In this document: piece after piece, positions 51,441 to 61,457 of the stretch
Numbering within the stretch: the stretch's first letter is position 1
Layout: the number at the start of each line of letters is the position of its first letter
Assembly (NCBI RefSeq): GCF_001429045.1
Contig: NZ_LMHY01000022.1
Span: 390,724-454,723, forward strand
DNA: 64,000 nucleotides
Source: Pseudomonas sp. Root71
GTDB taxonomy: Bacteria > Pseudomonadota > Gammaproteobacteria > Pseudomonadales > Pseudomonadaceae
Reading direction: 5' to 3'
Translations under genes and position numbers: made by a program
The notes under the pieces: generated by a model
Database searches by the model: none
The model's input: only the letters and a program-made list of their open reading frames with translations
Told to the model about the DNA's origin: nothing

Positions 51441-53879
51441 TTACGTCATTCCAGGCTTCGTGCGTGCCAGTTGCTCCCGGGCAAATGTGCCGAGGGTCTT
51501 CAACGCCTTGGCCGCCGAACGCAGGTAGAAGGCTTGCAACTGGAACACGTGCCAGCGTGCGGCATACACCTCCAGGCGGCAATTCACCCCGCAGTCAAGC
51601 GCATGCTCGGCCAACCGGGTGGCGTCAGACAACAACAGCTCATGGTCACCGACCTGGATCAACATCGGCGGCAGCCCTTGCAGGTCCACCTCAAGCGGAC
51701 AGTCCATCACCTGCGTACCGGCATACCAGCCCAGCCCCTGCTCCAGCCAGCCGCGACGGATCATCGGATCCTGTTCGACCCGCGAGGCCATGGAAGCACC
51801 GCTCAGGCTTTCGTCAGCCACTGGCGACAACAGAAGCATGCCGGCGGCAAAATGCGGATGCAGATCACGCAGCTTGAGCGCCAGAGCCAACACCAGCGAG
51901 GCGCCCGCCGAATCACCGGCCAGGAAGATTCGGTCAGCGGCATACCCCTGAGCCCGTAGTGCCTGGTAGCAAGCCAGCGCATCCTCCAATGCCGCCGGGC
52001 AAGGATGTTCTGGCGCCAGGCGATAATCAGCTACCCACACCGACATCCCCGAGGTCTTGGCCAAGCGGCTGGTGATGCTCCAATGTGTATCCGGCGAGCC
52101 AAGGCAGAACGCCCCGCCATGCAGGTACAGAATGACCCCGCCGTTTTCACCCTGCTTCGGTGCGACCACTTGCACGGGAACGCCGTTTGCCTGCTGACGA
52201 TAACGAATCACGCCGCCAGTGCCAGGCATCAACCTGGACAATAGGCTCACCACCTTTCTCTGTGCTGGCGCAGCCAACCCAGGCCCGATCAGAGAGCGAA
52301 ACGTGGTGCGCAAAAAAACCCTCAGGAATCCGGCGCTCAACGTTTCCGCCCAGTCGCGGGATTCGCCAACGGTCGCGCCGCCTTTAAACTCGCGTGTGAA
52401 GCGGTATGCATGCAACCCGGAAAACCGCGTCAGCCAGCGATAGCTCAAGGTGAATCCAGGCCAGTTGGTGCTGTTGTTGCCAGCGTCATCCACATACCAG
52501 CTCTTGCAGCCGTTCCACACCGTGTTGACCAGGCGCTGCCGGACCTGCCCATGAAAGCGCTCATACACGCTGGAGTCGACTTCCACGGTGTTGGCGCCGT
52601 TGCCCTTCATCGCGCGCCAACAGCGCATGACGTGGGCGATCTGGCTTTCCAGCATGTAGACAATCGAGTTGTGGCCCAGGTTGGTGTTGGGCCCATACAA
52701 CATGAAGAAATTGGGGAATTGCGCAACCGTCAGCCCCAGATACGCGCGGGTGTCATCGCGCCAGGCATGGTTAAGGTCCACGCCATTGCGCCCGACGATA
52801 CGCATTGGCGACAGAAACTCGGTGGCCGCGAACCCCGTGCCGTAGATGATCGCATCGACTTCATGCCGCTGGCCGTCAACGGTTTCAATGCCGCTTTCAG
52901 TGACTCGCGCAATGCCGTCGGTCACCAACTCCACGTTGGACCGGCTCATGGCCTTGAGGTAATCGCTCGACAGCAGGATACGCTTGCAGCCGTATGGATA
53001 ATCCGGGGTCAGTTTATTGCGCAGTACCGGGTCCGGCACTTGCCCGGACAACAGTCGACGGAACGGAATTCCCACCGCCCACTTCATCAAGCCCTTGAAT
53101 CGGGTGAACGCCAGCGCCCGGGACTCGTAGCGCATGTATATCGAGGCACGGTACGCGGTCATCATCCAGGGCACGTTGCGCAGCAATGATTTGGCCCGCT
53201 CCGAGTAAGCCCGATCCGGTCGAGGCATCAGGTACGCCGGCGAGCGCTGGAACACTTTCATGTGCCCGACAGTCCCGGCAATCGCCGGCACGAACTGAAT
53301 GGCCGATGCACCGGTGCCGACCACCGCCACGCGTTTGCCAGCCAGCGAATAGCCGTGGTCCCAGGTCGCCGAGTGGAACACGTGTCCCTTGAAGGTTTCC
53401 ATACCCGCCAGCTTCGGGAACGCCGGGCGACTCAACTGACCGGTGCCACTGATCAACAGCGATGCACTCAGGACGCTGCCATCCTGCTGAGTCACGTGCC
53501 ACAGCGAGGTGCGTTCATCAAACTCGGCGGACACCACTTCGGCGCCGAAACGAATGTGCTTGTCCAGCCCGTACTTGTCAGCGCAATGCCGCAGATAGGC
53601 ATGAATCTCGGCCTGGGGCGCGAACACCCTGCTCCAGTCCGGGTTCGGCTCAAACGAAAACGAATACAAGTGCGAAGGTACGTCGCACGCGGCACCGGGG
53701 TAACTGTTGTCCCGCCAGACACCGCCGACGTCCTGTTTCTTCTCCAGGATCACAAAGTCCTTCACACCGGCCTTTTGCAAGGCAACGGCCATGCCGATAC
53801 CGGCAAAACCGCTGCCGATGATGATGGCGTTCAAGGCTGTTGCCGACTGACTGCCGGTTCCAACTTCATGCAACGACAT
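51441..53879 (-). CDS. Fusion of a Baeyer-Villiger-type flavin monooxygenase and an HSL-family esterase
   Basis: An 812-residue two-enzyme protein. Residues about 15-490 are a class B flavoprotein monooxygenase: FAD motif GSGFAG, the Baeyer-Villiger fingerprint FxGxxxHxxxWD (FKGHVFHSATWD, about 163-174), NADPH motif GTGASA, and YGTGFAATEF. Residues about 540-812 are an alpha/beta hydrolase of the hormone-sensitive-lipase group: oxyanion HGGAF (about 586), nucleophile GDSAG (about 657), Asp in VGDHELLL and His in WHVFQ. The first half should convert a ketone to an ester or lactone, and the second should hydrolyse it. ATG 53879 is preferred (GAGG eight bases upstream); it overlaps the GMC stop by 14 bases, so it is translationally coupled to it. 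Confidence 0.88.
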   Translation of the reverse strand: MSLHEVGTGSQSATALNAIIIGSGFAGIGMAVALQKAGVKDFVILEKKQDVGGVWRDNSYPGAACDVPSHLYSFSFEPNPDWSRVFAPQAEIHAYLRHCADKYGLDKHIRFGAEVVSAEFDERTSLWHVTQQDGSVLSASLLISGTGQLSRPAFPKLAGMETFKGHVFHSATWDHGYSLAGKRVAVVGTGASAIQFVPAIAGTVGHMKVFQRSPAYLMPRPDRAYSERAKSLLRNVPWMMTAYRASIYMRYESRALAFTRFKGLMKWAVGIPFRRLLSGQVPDPVLRNKLTPDYPYGCKRILLSSDYLKAMSRSNVELVTDGIARVTESGIETVDGQRHEVDAIIYGTGFAATEFLSPMRIVGRNGVDLNHAWRDDTRAYLGLTVAQFPNFFMLYGPNTNLGHNSIVYMLESQIAHVMRCWRAMKGNGANTVEVDSSVYERFHGQVRQRLVNTVWNGCKSWYVDDAGNNSTNWPGFTLSYRWLTRFSGLHAYRFTREFKGGATVGESRDWAETLSAGFLRVFLRTTFRSLIGPGLAAPAQRKVVSLLSRLMPGTGGVIRYRQQANGVPVQVVAPKQGENGGVILYLHGGAFCLGSPDTHWSITSRLAKTSGMSVWVADYRLAPEHPCPAALEDALACYQALRAQGYAADRIFLAGDSAGASLVLALALKLRDLHPHFAAGMLLLSPVADESLSGASMASRVEQDPMIRRGWLEQGLGWYAGTQVMDCPLEVDLQGLPPMLIQVGDHELLLSDATRLAEHALDCGVNCRLEVYAARWHVFQLQAFYLRSAAKALKTLGTFAREQLARTKPGMT

Positions 53880-55536
53880 AAGATGCCTCATTGTTGTTTT
53901 CAGTGGTGGCTGTCGTTTCAGTCCGGGCGGAGGAACACACCCGCCCAATACCGCGAATAAGATCAACGGCTTTCTCGGCGATCATGATGGTCGGTGCGTT
54001 GGTGTTGCCGCCGACCAGGGTAGGCATCACCGATGCGTCGACGATTCGCAGCCCTTGCAGACCGTGTACACGAAGCTGTGCGTCGACCACGGCCAGTGGG
54101 TCATCGCCCATGCGGCAAGTGCCCACCGGGTGATAGACACTGTCGGTACGACGACGCAGTACGGTGCGGATCTGCTCGTCGGTGTCGACCCCGTCGGTGT
54201 ACAGGTCGCGGGTGATCCAGTTGGCCAGGGCCGGTGCCTGCATCAAACGGCGTGTCAGTCTGAATGCCGCGACCATGTCTTCCAGGTCCTGCGGGTCCTG
54301 AAGAAACGCCGGATCAATCAGCGGGGCCGCTTGCGGGTCTTTGCTGGCCAGAGATACGGTTCCGCGACTGCGCGGACGCAACAGGCAAACGTGGCACGAC
54401 AACCCATGGCCCAGGCGCAACTTGCGCGCATGGTCCTCCACCGGAGCCACGACAAAATGCAATTGAATATCCGGTTTATCCAGCCCTTCGCGCGTCTTGA
54501 GAAACGCTCCGCCCTCGGCAAAATTCGAGGTCAGCATGCCTCGACGTTCCCGGCGAAAACGGCCGGCTTCCTTGAGCATTCTGGTACTGCCTGCAAGTGA
54601 AACACCCATGGCATCCAGGCTTGAGGTCTTGTAGACGAAAACGAAGTCCGGGTGGTCTTGCAGGTTCTGCCCGACACCAGGCAAGTCCTGCAAGAGCGGG
54701 ATGCCGTGGCGTTGCAGTTCCTCTTTCGGCCCCACGCCCGACAACATCAACAGTTGCGGGGTCTGGAAAGCCCCGGCGGCGAGAATGACTTCCCGCCTGG
54801 CGCGCAGGGTGCGAACCAGGCCGTTTTGCAGCACCTCGACAGCCACGGCGCGAGTGCCTTCAAATAAGATGCGTTGCACCTGGGCCCGGGTTTCGACGGT
54901 CAGGTTGTTGCGCACGCCCACATACGGCAACAGATACGCCCGCGCCGCGCTGCAGCGCTCACCGTGCTTTTGCGTGACTTGATAGATGCCAACGCCTTCC
55001 TGTTCCTCACCGTTGAAGTCGTCGTTCAGCGGCAAACCGGACTCGCGGGCCGCCTCCAGAAAACGTTGCTGGAATGGATTGTCCGAACGCAAATCGCTGA
55101 CCCACAACGGCCCGCCCCGCCCATGCAAGTGGTTGCCGATGCGCTCGTTGTGTTCGCTGCGACGGAAGTACGGCAAGACATCCTTGAACCCCCAACCGGT
55201 ATTGCCCAGGGCGGCCCAATGGTCGTAGTCCCATTGATGACCCCGCACGTAGATCATGGCGTTGATCGCAGAGGAACCTCCCAGTGCCTTACCCCTTGGC
55301 TGGTAGCCCTTGCGCCCTTCCAGCCCCATTTGCGGGACGGTGTCGAAGGCCCAGTTATTCACCGACGTCGGCACCATTGCCACCATCGCCGCCGGGATAT
55401 TGACCAGGCTGGACTGCCCGCCACCACCGGCCTCGAGCAAACAGACACTGACGTCCGGATCTTCGCTTAGCCGACCGGCAACCACGCAACCACCGGAACC
55501 GCCGCCCACTACGATGTAATCGAAGGTCTTTTTCAT
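53866..55536 (-). CDS. GMC-family alcohol dehydrogenase (choline dehydrogenase-like)
   Basis: A 556-residue FAD-dependent GMC oxidoreductase. N-terminal YIVVGGGSGGCVVAGRLSE binds FAD. GGSSAINAMIYVRG and GPKEELQRHGI are the two PROSITE-type signatures. The C-terminal YHPVGTCRMG and GNTNAPTIMIAEKA hold the catalytic His and Asn. Length and motifs resemble AlkJ/choline dehydrogenase-type enzymes that oxidise primary or secondary alcohols. ATG 55536 with AAGGGAG upstream. First gene of the leftward operon with the monooxygenase-esterase: alcohol to ketone, ketone to ester, ester to acid plus alcohol is the logical order (inference). Confidence 0.88.
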   Translation of the reverse strand: MKKTFDYIVVGGGSGGCVVAGRLSEDPDVSVCLLEAGGGGQSSLVNIPAAMVAMVPTSVNNWAFDTVPQMGLEGRKGYQPRGKALGGSSAINAMIYVRGHQWDYDHWAALGNTGWGFKDVLPYFRRSEHNERIGNHLHGRGGPLWVSDLRSDNPFQQRFLEAARESGLPLNDDFNGEEQEGVGIYQVTQKHGERCSAARAYLLPYVGVRNNLTVETRAQVQRILFEGTRAVAVEVLQNGLVRTLRARREVILAAGAFQTPQLLMLSGVGPKEELQRHGIPLLQDLPGVGQNLQDHPDFVFVYKTSSLDAMGVSLAGSTRMLKEAGRFRRERRGMLTSNFAEGGAFLKTREGLDKPDIQLHFVVAPVEDHARKLRLGHGLSCHVCLLRPRSRGTVSLASKDPQAAPLIDPAFLQDPQDLEDMVAAFRLTRRLMQAPALANWITRDLYTDGVDTDEQIRTVLRRRTDSVYHPVGTCRMGDDPLAVVDAQLRVHGLQGLRIVDASVMPTLVGGNTNAPTIMIAEKAVDLIRGIGRVCSSARTETTATTENNNEASYVVA

Positions 55537-55759
55537 TGTTGTTCTCCCTTGTGCAAGGCAGTGCGAGATTTGCGGGGTTACCCGACAACACACAATTGCG
55601 CCTCCAGGTTTTCGCCAGGTGCCGCAACGGCCTTTTATTGATGGTTAAACGACGAACCGTGCGCAAAGGATGGTGACGGCCATTGATAAAGAACCGAATG
55701 CTGGAATGGGACAATTGTTTTATTATTCGGGCCAACCTTTTCGCCACAGGCACATCGGC

Positions 55760-56785
55760 ATGAGCTTTCGGGATTTTCTGCGTGGCCCGGCCAGCGCCTT
55801 GCTGCTGGTGGAGTTCGGTGTCGAAAAAGGCTTGGAGGCCAGCGCGATATTGGCCGGTTCGGGGCTGACGGCAGCGCAACTGGCCGACCCGAATCTGGAG
55901 CTGACTGCCGATCAGGAACTGCGGGTGACCGGCAATCTGTTGCAGTTGCTCGGTCATCCTCCGGGTCTTGGTTTCGAAGTCGGTGCACGCTACCACTTCT
56001 CGACCTACGGCCTGTTCGGTTACGGCCTGATCAGCAGCGCGACCACCGGGGATGCACTAGCCCTGGCACTGAGCTTTTTGCCACTGACCTACGCATTCAC
56101 CGTGGTGACCTATGAAGAGCAAGGCAGTGAAGGTGTGCTGACTTTCGCCACGCCCGGGCTGGCACCCGACCTGCGGGATTTTCTGTTGGCCCGGGACATG
56201 GCTGCGGGGGCGCTGTTGCTCAAGGAACTGGGGGGCGATGACTTTTCGCTGTCGCGTTTCACGCTGCGCGCAGGTCCCGCTCACGAGTGCGATAACGACC
56301 GTTTGTTGGGGCTGGCGCCTGCCTACGCAGCCAGCAGCAACAGCCTGGCCTTTGATCGCTCATTCCTTGCGCGCCCCTTGCCACAAGCCAACGCCGTCAC
56401 AGTGGGCATGTGCGAGCAGATGTGCACACAGTTGATGCAGCGGCGGATCGCCCGTTCCGGCATGACGGCGCTGGTCCAGCACTACCTGACCAGTACCGAC
56501 AACACGCCACCGGACCTGTGCGCCATGGCCCGCCTGATCCACGTCAGCACACGCACCCTCAAGCGCCGCCTGCACGATGAAGGCACCACTTTCCGTGCCT
56601 TGCTGGCCGAAGCCCGCAGCCACAGTGCCATCGAAATGCTCAACGACGAACGCCTGAGCCTCACCGAGATTGCCGAGCGACTGGGTTTCAGCGACCTGTC
56701 GAGCTTTTCCCAGGCATTCAAGCGCTGGTATGGGGTAGCACCGAGTCATTTCTCGCTGCGAAAAAGTAGCAGCGGCGTGTGCTAA
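55760..56785 (+). CDS. AraC family regulator (arabinose-binding-domain type)
   Basis: A 341-residue regulator. The N-terminal sensor domain (about 1-190) is of the type found in OruR/ArgR-like AraC proteins (LLLVEFGVEKGLEASAILAG, FGYGLISSATTGDAL). The C-terminal AraC HTH is at about 240-335 (MARLIHVSTRTLKRRLHDEGTTF, in parts; LSLTEIAERLGFSDLSSFSQAFKRWYG, in parts). Start placed at ATG 55760 because the sensor domain begins immediately after; upstream ATGs at 55670 and 55706 remain possible. Divergent from the GMC/monooxygenase operon and very probably its activator, responding to the substrate. Confidence 0.84.
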   Translation: MSFRDFLRGPASALLLVEFGVEKGLEASAILAGSGLTAAQLADPNLELTADQELRVTGNLLQLLGHPPGLGFEVGARYHFSTYGLFGYGLISSATTGDALALALSFLPLTYAFTVVTYEEQGSEGVLTFATPGLAPDLRDFLLARDMAAGALLLKELGGDDFSLSRFTLRAGPAHECDNDRLLGLAPAYAASSNSLAFDRSFLARPLPQANAVTVGMCEQMCTQLMQRRIARSGMTALVQHYLTSTDNTPPDLCAMARLIHVSTRTLKRRLHDEGTTFRALLAEARSHSAIEMLNDERLSLTEIAERLGFSDLSSFSQAFKRWYGVAPSHFSLRKSSSGVC

Positions 56786-56854
56786 ATGAGGCACCCGGTC
56801 GTTAAGGGGGGCGTTTGAAGCCCGACGCGACCGGCAGCAATCGGCTCCCCCCAT

Positions 56855-57421
56855 TCAACGTTGCTGTTCCACGATCCTGAGCCACGGCCAGCGAGCCTGA
56901 TAACTTCTCGCCTTCTGATCGAACAGCTCTGGCTTGGGATTCTTTGGATTGATTCGAAGTAGTCCGTGCTCTGTGTCGGCCAGGCCGTTGGGCGCATAGA
57001 CCTCGCCAGTTTCAATATCCAGGCCAATGCAGGTTCCGGCAACCAGGTAGCGGTCAATCCCGTCTTTGGCTGACTGAAGCCTTGGATAATCCCCGCCAAA
57101 GCGCTGGCCGTACCACAGGTGGACGCGAGCCTGATTCTTGATCTCAATGTTCACGTCGAGGTCCTGGAACAGACGCTGACCTGACTGGATAACCTCATTC
57201 TCAGCTTCCCACGACAGGTCATCATCGAAGTAAAAGACGTCGTAATCCTTCACACCCCACGCCGGCGGTCGCTGTGCCTGATGATTCCAGACGGCCTGGA
57301 ACAGGCAACCGGCCGTGAGCACGCATTGGTTCAAACCGAGCTCAGGCAAGCGAGCGGAAATTTCTGCGTTTACCGGGTTGGCCATTGCGATCCTGAGCAG
57401 GCTTTCGGCAGTCAATGTCAT
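56855..57421 (-). CDS. Nucleotidyltransferase-like protein (DUF925/NTP_transf_6 type)
   Basis: A 188-residue protein resembling the small nucleotidyltransferase family with GCLFQAVWN, the acidic KDYDVFYFDDDLSWEAEN (metal site, adjacent Asp residues), VNIEIKNQARVHLWY and GTCIGL. ATG 57421 with AGAAGGG upstream is preferred. Substrate and biological role unknown. Stands alone between the AraC gene and an MHS transporter. Confidence 0.75.
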   Translation of the reverse strand: MTLTAESLLRIAMANPVNAEISARLPELGLNQCVLTAGCLFQAVWNHQAQRPPAWGVKDYDVFYFDDDLSWEAENEVIQSGQRLFQDLDVNIEIKNQARVHLWYGQRFGGDYPRLQSAKDGIDRYLVAGTCIGLDIETGEVYAPNGLADTEHGLLRINPKNPKPELFDQKARSYQARWPWLRIVEQQR

Positions 57422-57649
57422 CTTCATCCCTTCTGATTGATCTGATCCCTGCGACCGACAATACCCCCAACGCTTTTCAAATTTGCGAAAAAGTCGGCCT
57501 TTTCCCTCCTTGGGCCAATCTGGCGCGAATCCTGCCTCATTCAACGGCATGAAGTCGGTACTGACTATGTGGGTGACACTTTTGAAGTGAGCCACCTCAG
57601 GGCCTGCCCCGATAATCGATAGCTTACTGACGAACAGTCGAGGTCAAGC

Positions 57650-58987
57650 ATGACGAGCGCAACTATGGAACAAGTCAGCCCGCAAACGCTGAGAAGAGTG
57701 ATTGTGGCCGCCGGCATCGGCAATTTCGTCGAATGGTTCGACTTTGCCGTCTACGGCTTTCTGGCCACGACCATCGCCCAGCAATTCTTCCCCAGCGGCG
57801 ATGCCAGTGCCGCGCTGCTCAAGACCTTTGCGGTATTCGCCGTGGCCTTTGCGTTTCGGCCCCTTGGCGGGATTTTCTTCGGCATGCTGGGCGACAGGAT
57901 CGGCCGCAAGCGCACCCTCGCGATGACCATCCTGCTGATGGCCGGCGCCACGACCTTGATCGGACTGTTGCCCACTTATGCGGCGATCGGGGTCATGGCG
58001 CCGATTCTTCTGTCCCTGATCCGTTGCGCCCAGGGTTTTTCCGCCGGGGGAGAATACGCAGGCGCCTGTGCCTACCTGATGGAGCATGCACCGAGTGATA
58101 AACGCGCCTGGTACGGCAGCTTCATTCCGGTCTCGACATTTTCCGCCTTCGCCGCGGCCGCCGTGGTGGCGTACGCGCTCGAGGCGTCATTGTCCGCCGA
58201 AGCGATGGGGAGCTGGGGCTGGCGCTTGCCGTTCCTGATTGCCGCGCCTCTGGGCCTGGTGGGGCTTTACCTGCGCTGGAAGCTCGATGAGACACCGGCA
58301 TTCCAGGCAGTGACTCAGGAGCATGCTGTTGCCCACTCCCCACTCAAGGAAACCTTGCGCAACCATGGTGCGGCGATCTGTTGCCTGGGCGCCTTTGTGT
58401 CACTCACGGCGCTTTCGTTTTACATGTTCACCACCTACTTCGCGACCTACCTGCAAGTCGCCGGAGGCCTGAGTCGCGCAACAGCCTTGCTGGTGTCCCT
58501 GATTGCATTGTTGTTCGCTGCGGCGATCTGCCCGCTGGCCGGGCTGTATTCGGACCGGGTCGGGCGTCGAATCACGGTGATGACGGCTTGCGCGCTGTTG
58601 ATCGTGGTCGTGTATCCATCGTTCCTGATGGCCAGTTCCGGTTCGTTCGCCGCGTCCATCGTCGGCGTCATGCTCCTGGCGATTGGCGCGGTGTTGTGTG
58701 GCGTGGTCACCGCGGCCTTGCTCTCGGAAACCTTCCCTACCCGTACTCGATACACCGCCTCGGCTATCACCTACAACATGGCGTACACCCTGTTCGGCGG
58801 CACCGCGCCGCTGGTGGCAACGTGGCTGATCAGCACCACCGGCAGCAACCTGTCGCCGGCGTTCTACCTGATCGCGATTGCCTTGCTCGCATTGGCGGGT
58901 GGGCTGGCATTACCGGAGACTTCAAGGATTTCCCTGCATGACGTTGCGGCGCAGGAGAAAGCCGAGGGCGTGGGCGCATCGGCCTGA
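57650..58987 (+). CDS. MFS transporter of the metabolite:H+ symporter (MHS) family
   Basis: A 445-residue, 12-helix permease. GNFVEWFDFAVYGFLA near the N-terminus, RPLGGIFFGMLGDRIGRKRTL (in parts; motif A) and SAGGEYAGACAYLMEHAP are diagnostic for the MHS family (citrate, 2-oxoglutarate, shikimate, proline/betaine carriers). Imports an organic acid or betaine with protons. No catabolic neighbour specifies the substrate. Confidence 0.88.
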   Translation: MTSATMEQVSPQTLRRVIVAAGIGNFVEWFDFAVYGFLATTIAQQFFPSGDASAALLKTFAVFAVAFAFRPLGGIFFGMLGDRIGRKRTLAMTILLMAGATTLIGLLPTYAAIGVMAPILLSLIRCAQGFSAGGEYAGACAYLMEHAPSDKRAWYGSFIPVSTFSAFAAAAVVAYALEASLSAEAMGSWGWRLPFLIAAPLGLVGLYLRWKLDETPAFQAVTQEHAVAHSPLKETLRNHGAAICCLGAFVSLTALSFYMFTTYFATYLQVAGGLSRATALLVSLIALLFAAAICPLAGLYSDRVGRRITVMTACALLIVVVYPSFLMASSGSFAASIVGVMLLAIGAVLCGVVTAALLSETFPTRTRYTASAITYNMAYTLFGGTAPLVATWLISTTGSNLSPAFYLIAIALLALAGGLALPETSRISLHDVAAQEKAEGVGASA

Positions 58988-59301
58988 AAACACGAAACGA
59001 GCCGGCAGGCGTCATGTAAGCAGGGTTTCCATCAGCGGCCTCTGACTGCGATGCTCATTCGCGGCTCAGGGGCCACTCAAGTCGACGTCACGAGTGATTT
59101 CACATTGATATCGCCGATTTGTCATGAAATGAAAAGAAATTGTCGTCGAATGAAGGGTCGATAGCCTCCCCCGTCCATAAATTCCTCTTCAGGCCCGCGC
59201 GTTGAATCCCCCGATCTGACGCCAGGCCCGGCCGGCGCAATGCCTGGGCGCATTCCTGATTTATATGCTCAACATAATAATAATCCGAGGGGTCGCATTG
59301 T
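58988..59301. other. 314-base intergenic region before the chemoreceptor gene
   Basis: No gene or strong palindrome seen. GAGGGG about 10 bases before ATG 59302 serves the chemoreceptor. A FliA-type promoter could be expected for a chemotaxis gene, but no convincing match was found by eye. Confidence 0.35.
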
Positions 59302-60867
59302 ATGCGTGTGAATTTACCCGTAACCGAGCATGAAAGAGTTTTCCCCACCGAACAGCGATTGATCTCCACGACCGATCTGGACAGCCGAATCACCTACTGC
59401 AATGACGCCTTCGTTGCCATCAGCGGATTCACCTACGACGAACTGGTCGGGCAGACCCATAACCTGGTTCGACACCCCGATATGCCACCCGGGGTATTCG
59501 TGCATATGTGGCATACCATCAAGCAAGGCAAACCCTGGATGGGTATTGTGAAAAACCGCGCGAAAAATGGTGATTTCTACTGGGTCAGTGCCTACGTCAC
59601 GCCCATCTATGAAAACGGACGCATGAGTGGTTACGAATCGGTCCGCTCGGTGCCCAGCCGCGACCAGGTCCGGCGGGCATCAGCGCTCTATTCCAGGATG
59701 CGGGCCAGCAAGCCGATCGTTGCGCGCAGCGCGCGGATATTCCGGCCACTCCGACAGGGATGGCCATTATTGATGGCTGGCGGAGTTTCACTGGTGGGTA
59801 GTCAGTGGCTACCTCAAACGGCGGCACAAGGGGTCCTGATCGCAAGCCTTGGTATTGCCTGGTACCTGATCGAGTCCCGAAATCGCAGGGCCATTGAGCG
59901 CACCCTGGCCGAGCATCCGAAAGCCTTTTCCGATCCGCTGGTCGCGCTCACCTACAGCGATAACCACGGCCCCCAAGGGCAATTGGACATGGCCATGCTT
60001 AGTGAGGAAGCGCGCCTGCAGACAGCCCTGAGCCGGTTGGTCGATGCCGGGGTCAATGTCAAGGCCAAGGCGGCGCAGTCATCGGAGCTTTCAGGTTCCC
60101 AGGCGCAGTCGCTGGATCGCCAGCGCAGTGAAACCGATCAGTCTGCCGCCGCCATTTCACAGATGGCCGCCACCATTCAGGAAGTCACGCAAAACGTCAT
60201 CAGCACCGCACATGCCGCCTCGGAGGCTGACCAGTTGACCCGTGACGGCAGCGAGTTGGCCCGGCAAAGCCTGAGTGCCATGAAAACCATGCACGAGGCG
60301 GTCAACGAGATTGGCCAGGCGGTCAATGCATTGGCGAGCGAAACGCAATCGATCGGCAGTGTCGTGGATGTCATCACCTCCATTGCCGAGCAGACCAATC
60401 TGCTGGCGCTCAATGCGGCCATCGAGGCGGCGCGGGCCGGTGAGCAAGGACGCGGTTTTGCCGTGGTTGCCGACGAGGTGCGCTCCCTGGCCCAACGCAC
60501 CCGCACCTCCACCGAACAGATCCACGGCATCATCGCTTCACTGTATGACGGTGCCGATCGCGCCGTTTCAACGGCCAATCGTGGCGAGCAGATTTCCCGC
60601 GAAAGCATGCAAAGTGTCGAGGCGGTGCAGTCGGCGTTGGTCGGCATCAGCCAGGCCGTCACCCGGATAACCGGCATGAGCCAGCAGATGGCCTCGGCAT
60701 CTGAAGAGCAAAGTCACGTGGCTGAAGATATCAATCAACAGATCACCCGAATTGCCCAACTGTGTGATCACAGCGCCGGGCAGGCCAAGCAAGGCGCCGC
60801 CATCAGCCAGGACCTGGAAGTCATGGCCGATTACCTGCACAGCCTGGCCGAACGTTTCAGCCGATAG
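59302..60867 (+). CDS. Aer-like PAS-domain methyl-accepting chemotaxis protein
   Basis: A 521-residue chemoreceptor. An N-terminal PAS domain (about 8-120) with [22 protein letters not shown] (in parts), [13 protein letters not shown] and [16 protein letters not shown] closely follows the Aer pattern, which senses redox state through FAD. Two short hydrophobic segments (about 150-190) anchor it without a periplasmic domain. The cytoplasmic signalling domain (about 255-520) contains the highly conserved hairpin tip [29 protein letters not shown] (in parts). Expected role: aerotaxis or energy taxis. Confidence 0.9.
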   Translation: MRVNLPVTEHERVFPTEQRLISTTDLDSRITYCNDAFVAISGFTYDELVGQTHNLVRHPDMPPGVFVHMWHTIKQGKPWMGIVKNRAKNGDFYWVSAYVTPIYENGRMSGYESVRSVPSRDQVRRASALYSRMRASKPIVARSARIFRPLRQGWPLLMAGGVSLVGSQWLPQTAAQGVLIASLGIAWYLIESRNRRAIERTLAEHPKAFSDPLVALTYSDNHGPQGQLDMAMLSEEARLQTALSRLVDAGVNVKAKAAQSSELSGSQAQSLDRQRSETDQSAAAISQMAATIQEVTQNVISTAHAASEADQLTRDGSELARQSLSAMKTMHEAVNEIGQAVNALASETQSIGSVVDVITSIAEQTNLLALNAAIEAARAGEQGRGFAVVADEVRSLAQRTRTSTEQIHGIIASLYDGADRAVSTANRGEQISRESMQSVEAVQSALVGISQAVTRITGMSQQMASASEEQSHVAEDINQQITRIAQLCDHSAGQAKQGAAISQDLEVMADYLHSLAERFSR

Positions 60868-61026
60868 CCATTGGCGCCTGTTGACCGTCTGGCATCCGGG
60901 CAACAGGCAGGCATCGGCCAATACCCGACATATGCAAGAGTTCGTCGGCGACGCTCAGGTCGCTGCATGATTTCGCAGTTGATTGGCGCTCAATAATTGC
61001 TGGATCCGCTGGTGCAATCCCGTCAT

Positions 61027-61314
61027 TCAATCTCTGCGTTTATCAAGGCACTGACGTCGCAGGGTAAGGTTATTGATCTCCATGCAACTGACCGAGTAAT
61101 CGTCATCATTATTATTTTTGGCCTTGTCCTTGGCCTTGCCGCAATTGCCATTGTCATTGCAATTGCCCTTCCCCTTTTGATCATTGCTGTTTTTCAAGCA
61201 GTTTCTGACATCACTTGCACTGCCCGCATCATCGCAATTGGAACCGGCAAAGGAGATTGATGGCAAAGCCAGGGAGAATAGGAGTGTGCACACAGTGGCT
61301 GCGACGATTCGCAT
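61027..61314 (-). CDS. Small secreted cysteine-rich, Asn/Asp/Lys-rich protein
   Basis: A 95-residue protein. Signal peptide at residues 1-23 (MRIVAATVCTLLFSLAL, cleavage after SFA). The mature part has six cysteines (NCDD, NCLK, NCND, NCGK, SCME, QCLD) in an Asn/Asp/Lys-rich low-complexity context. ATG 61314 has AGGAGC upstream. No recognised family; probably periplasmic with three disulfides. It is downstream of the binding-protein gene on the same strand but separated by a terminator. Confidence 0.6.
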   Translation of the reverse strand: MRIVAATVCTLLFSLALPSISFAGSNCDDAGSASDVRNCLKNSNDQKGKGNCNDNGNCGKAKDKAKNNNDDDYSVSCMEINNLTLRRQCLDKRRD

Positions 61315-61419
61315 GATAAAGCTCCTGAGTAGTCTGCTACTTGCCTGCAAGCAGTGCCTTGGACAGGCACTGGGTAACTGTAACAGGTCAGTTTGAGGCG
61401 GCTCGCCAACCTGCTCGAT

Positions 61420-61443
61420 AAAGGCCGCCCGCAAGCGGCCTTT
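61420..61443. terminator. Intrinsic terminator of the decarboxylase-potE-binding protein operon
   Basis: AAAGGCCGC pairs with GCGGCCTTT over a six-base loop, 14 bases past the stop of the binding-protein gene (minus strand). Confidence 0.75.
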
Positions 61444-61457
61444 GATTCTCGACGGCA

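Noticed and set aside
60876..60908. GCCTGTTG/CAACAGGC inverted repeat after the chemoreceptor gene
   Set aside because: The 17-base loop and absence of a T-tract make a terminator call too weak.
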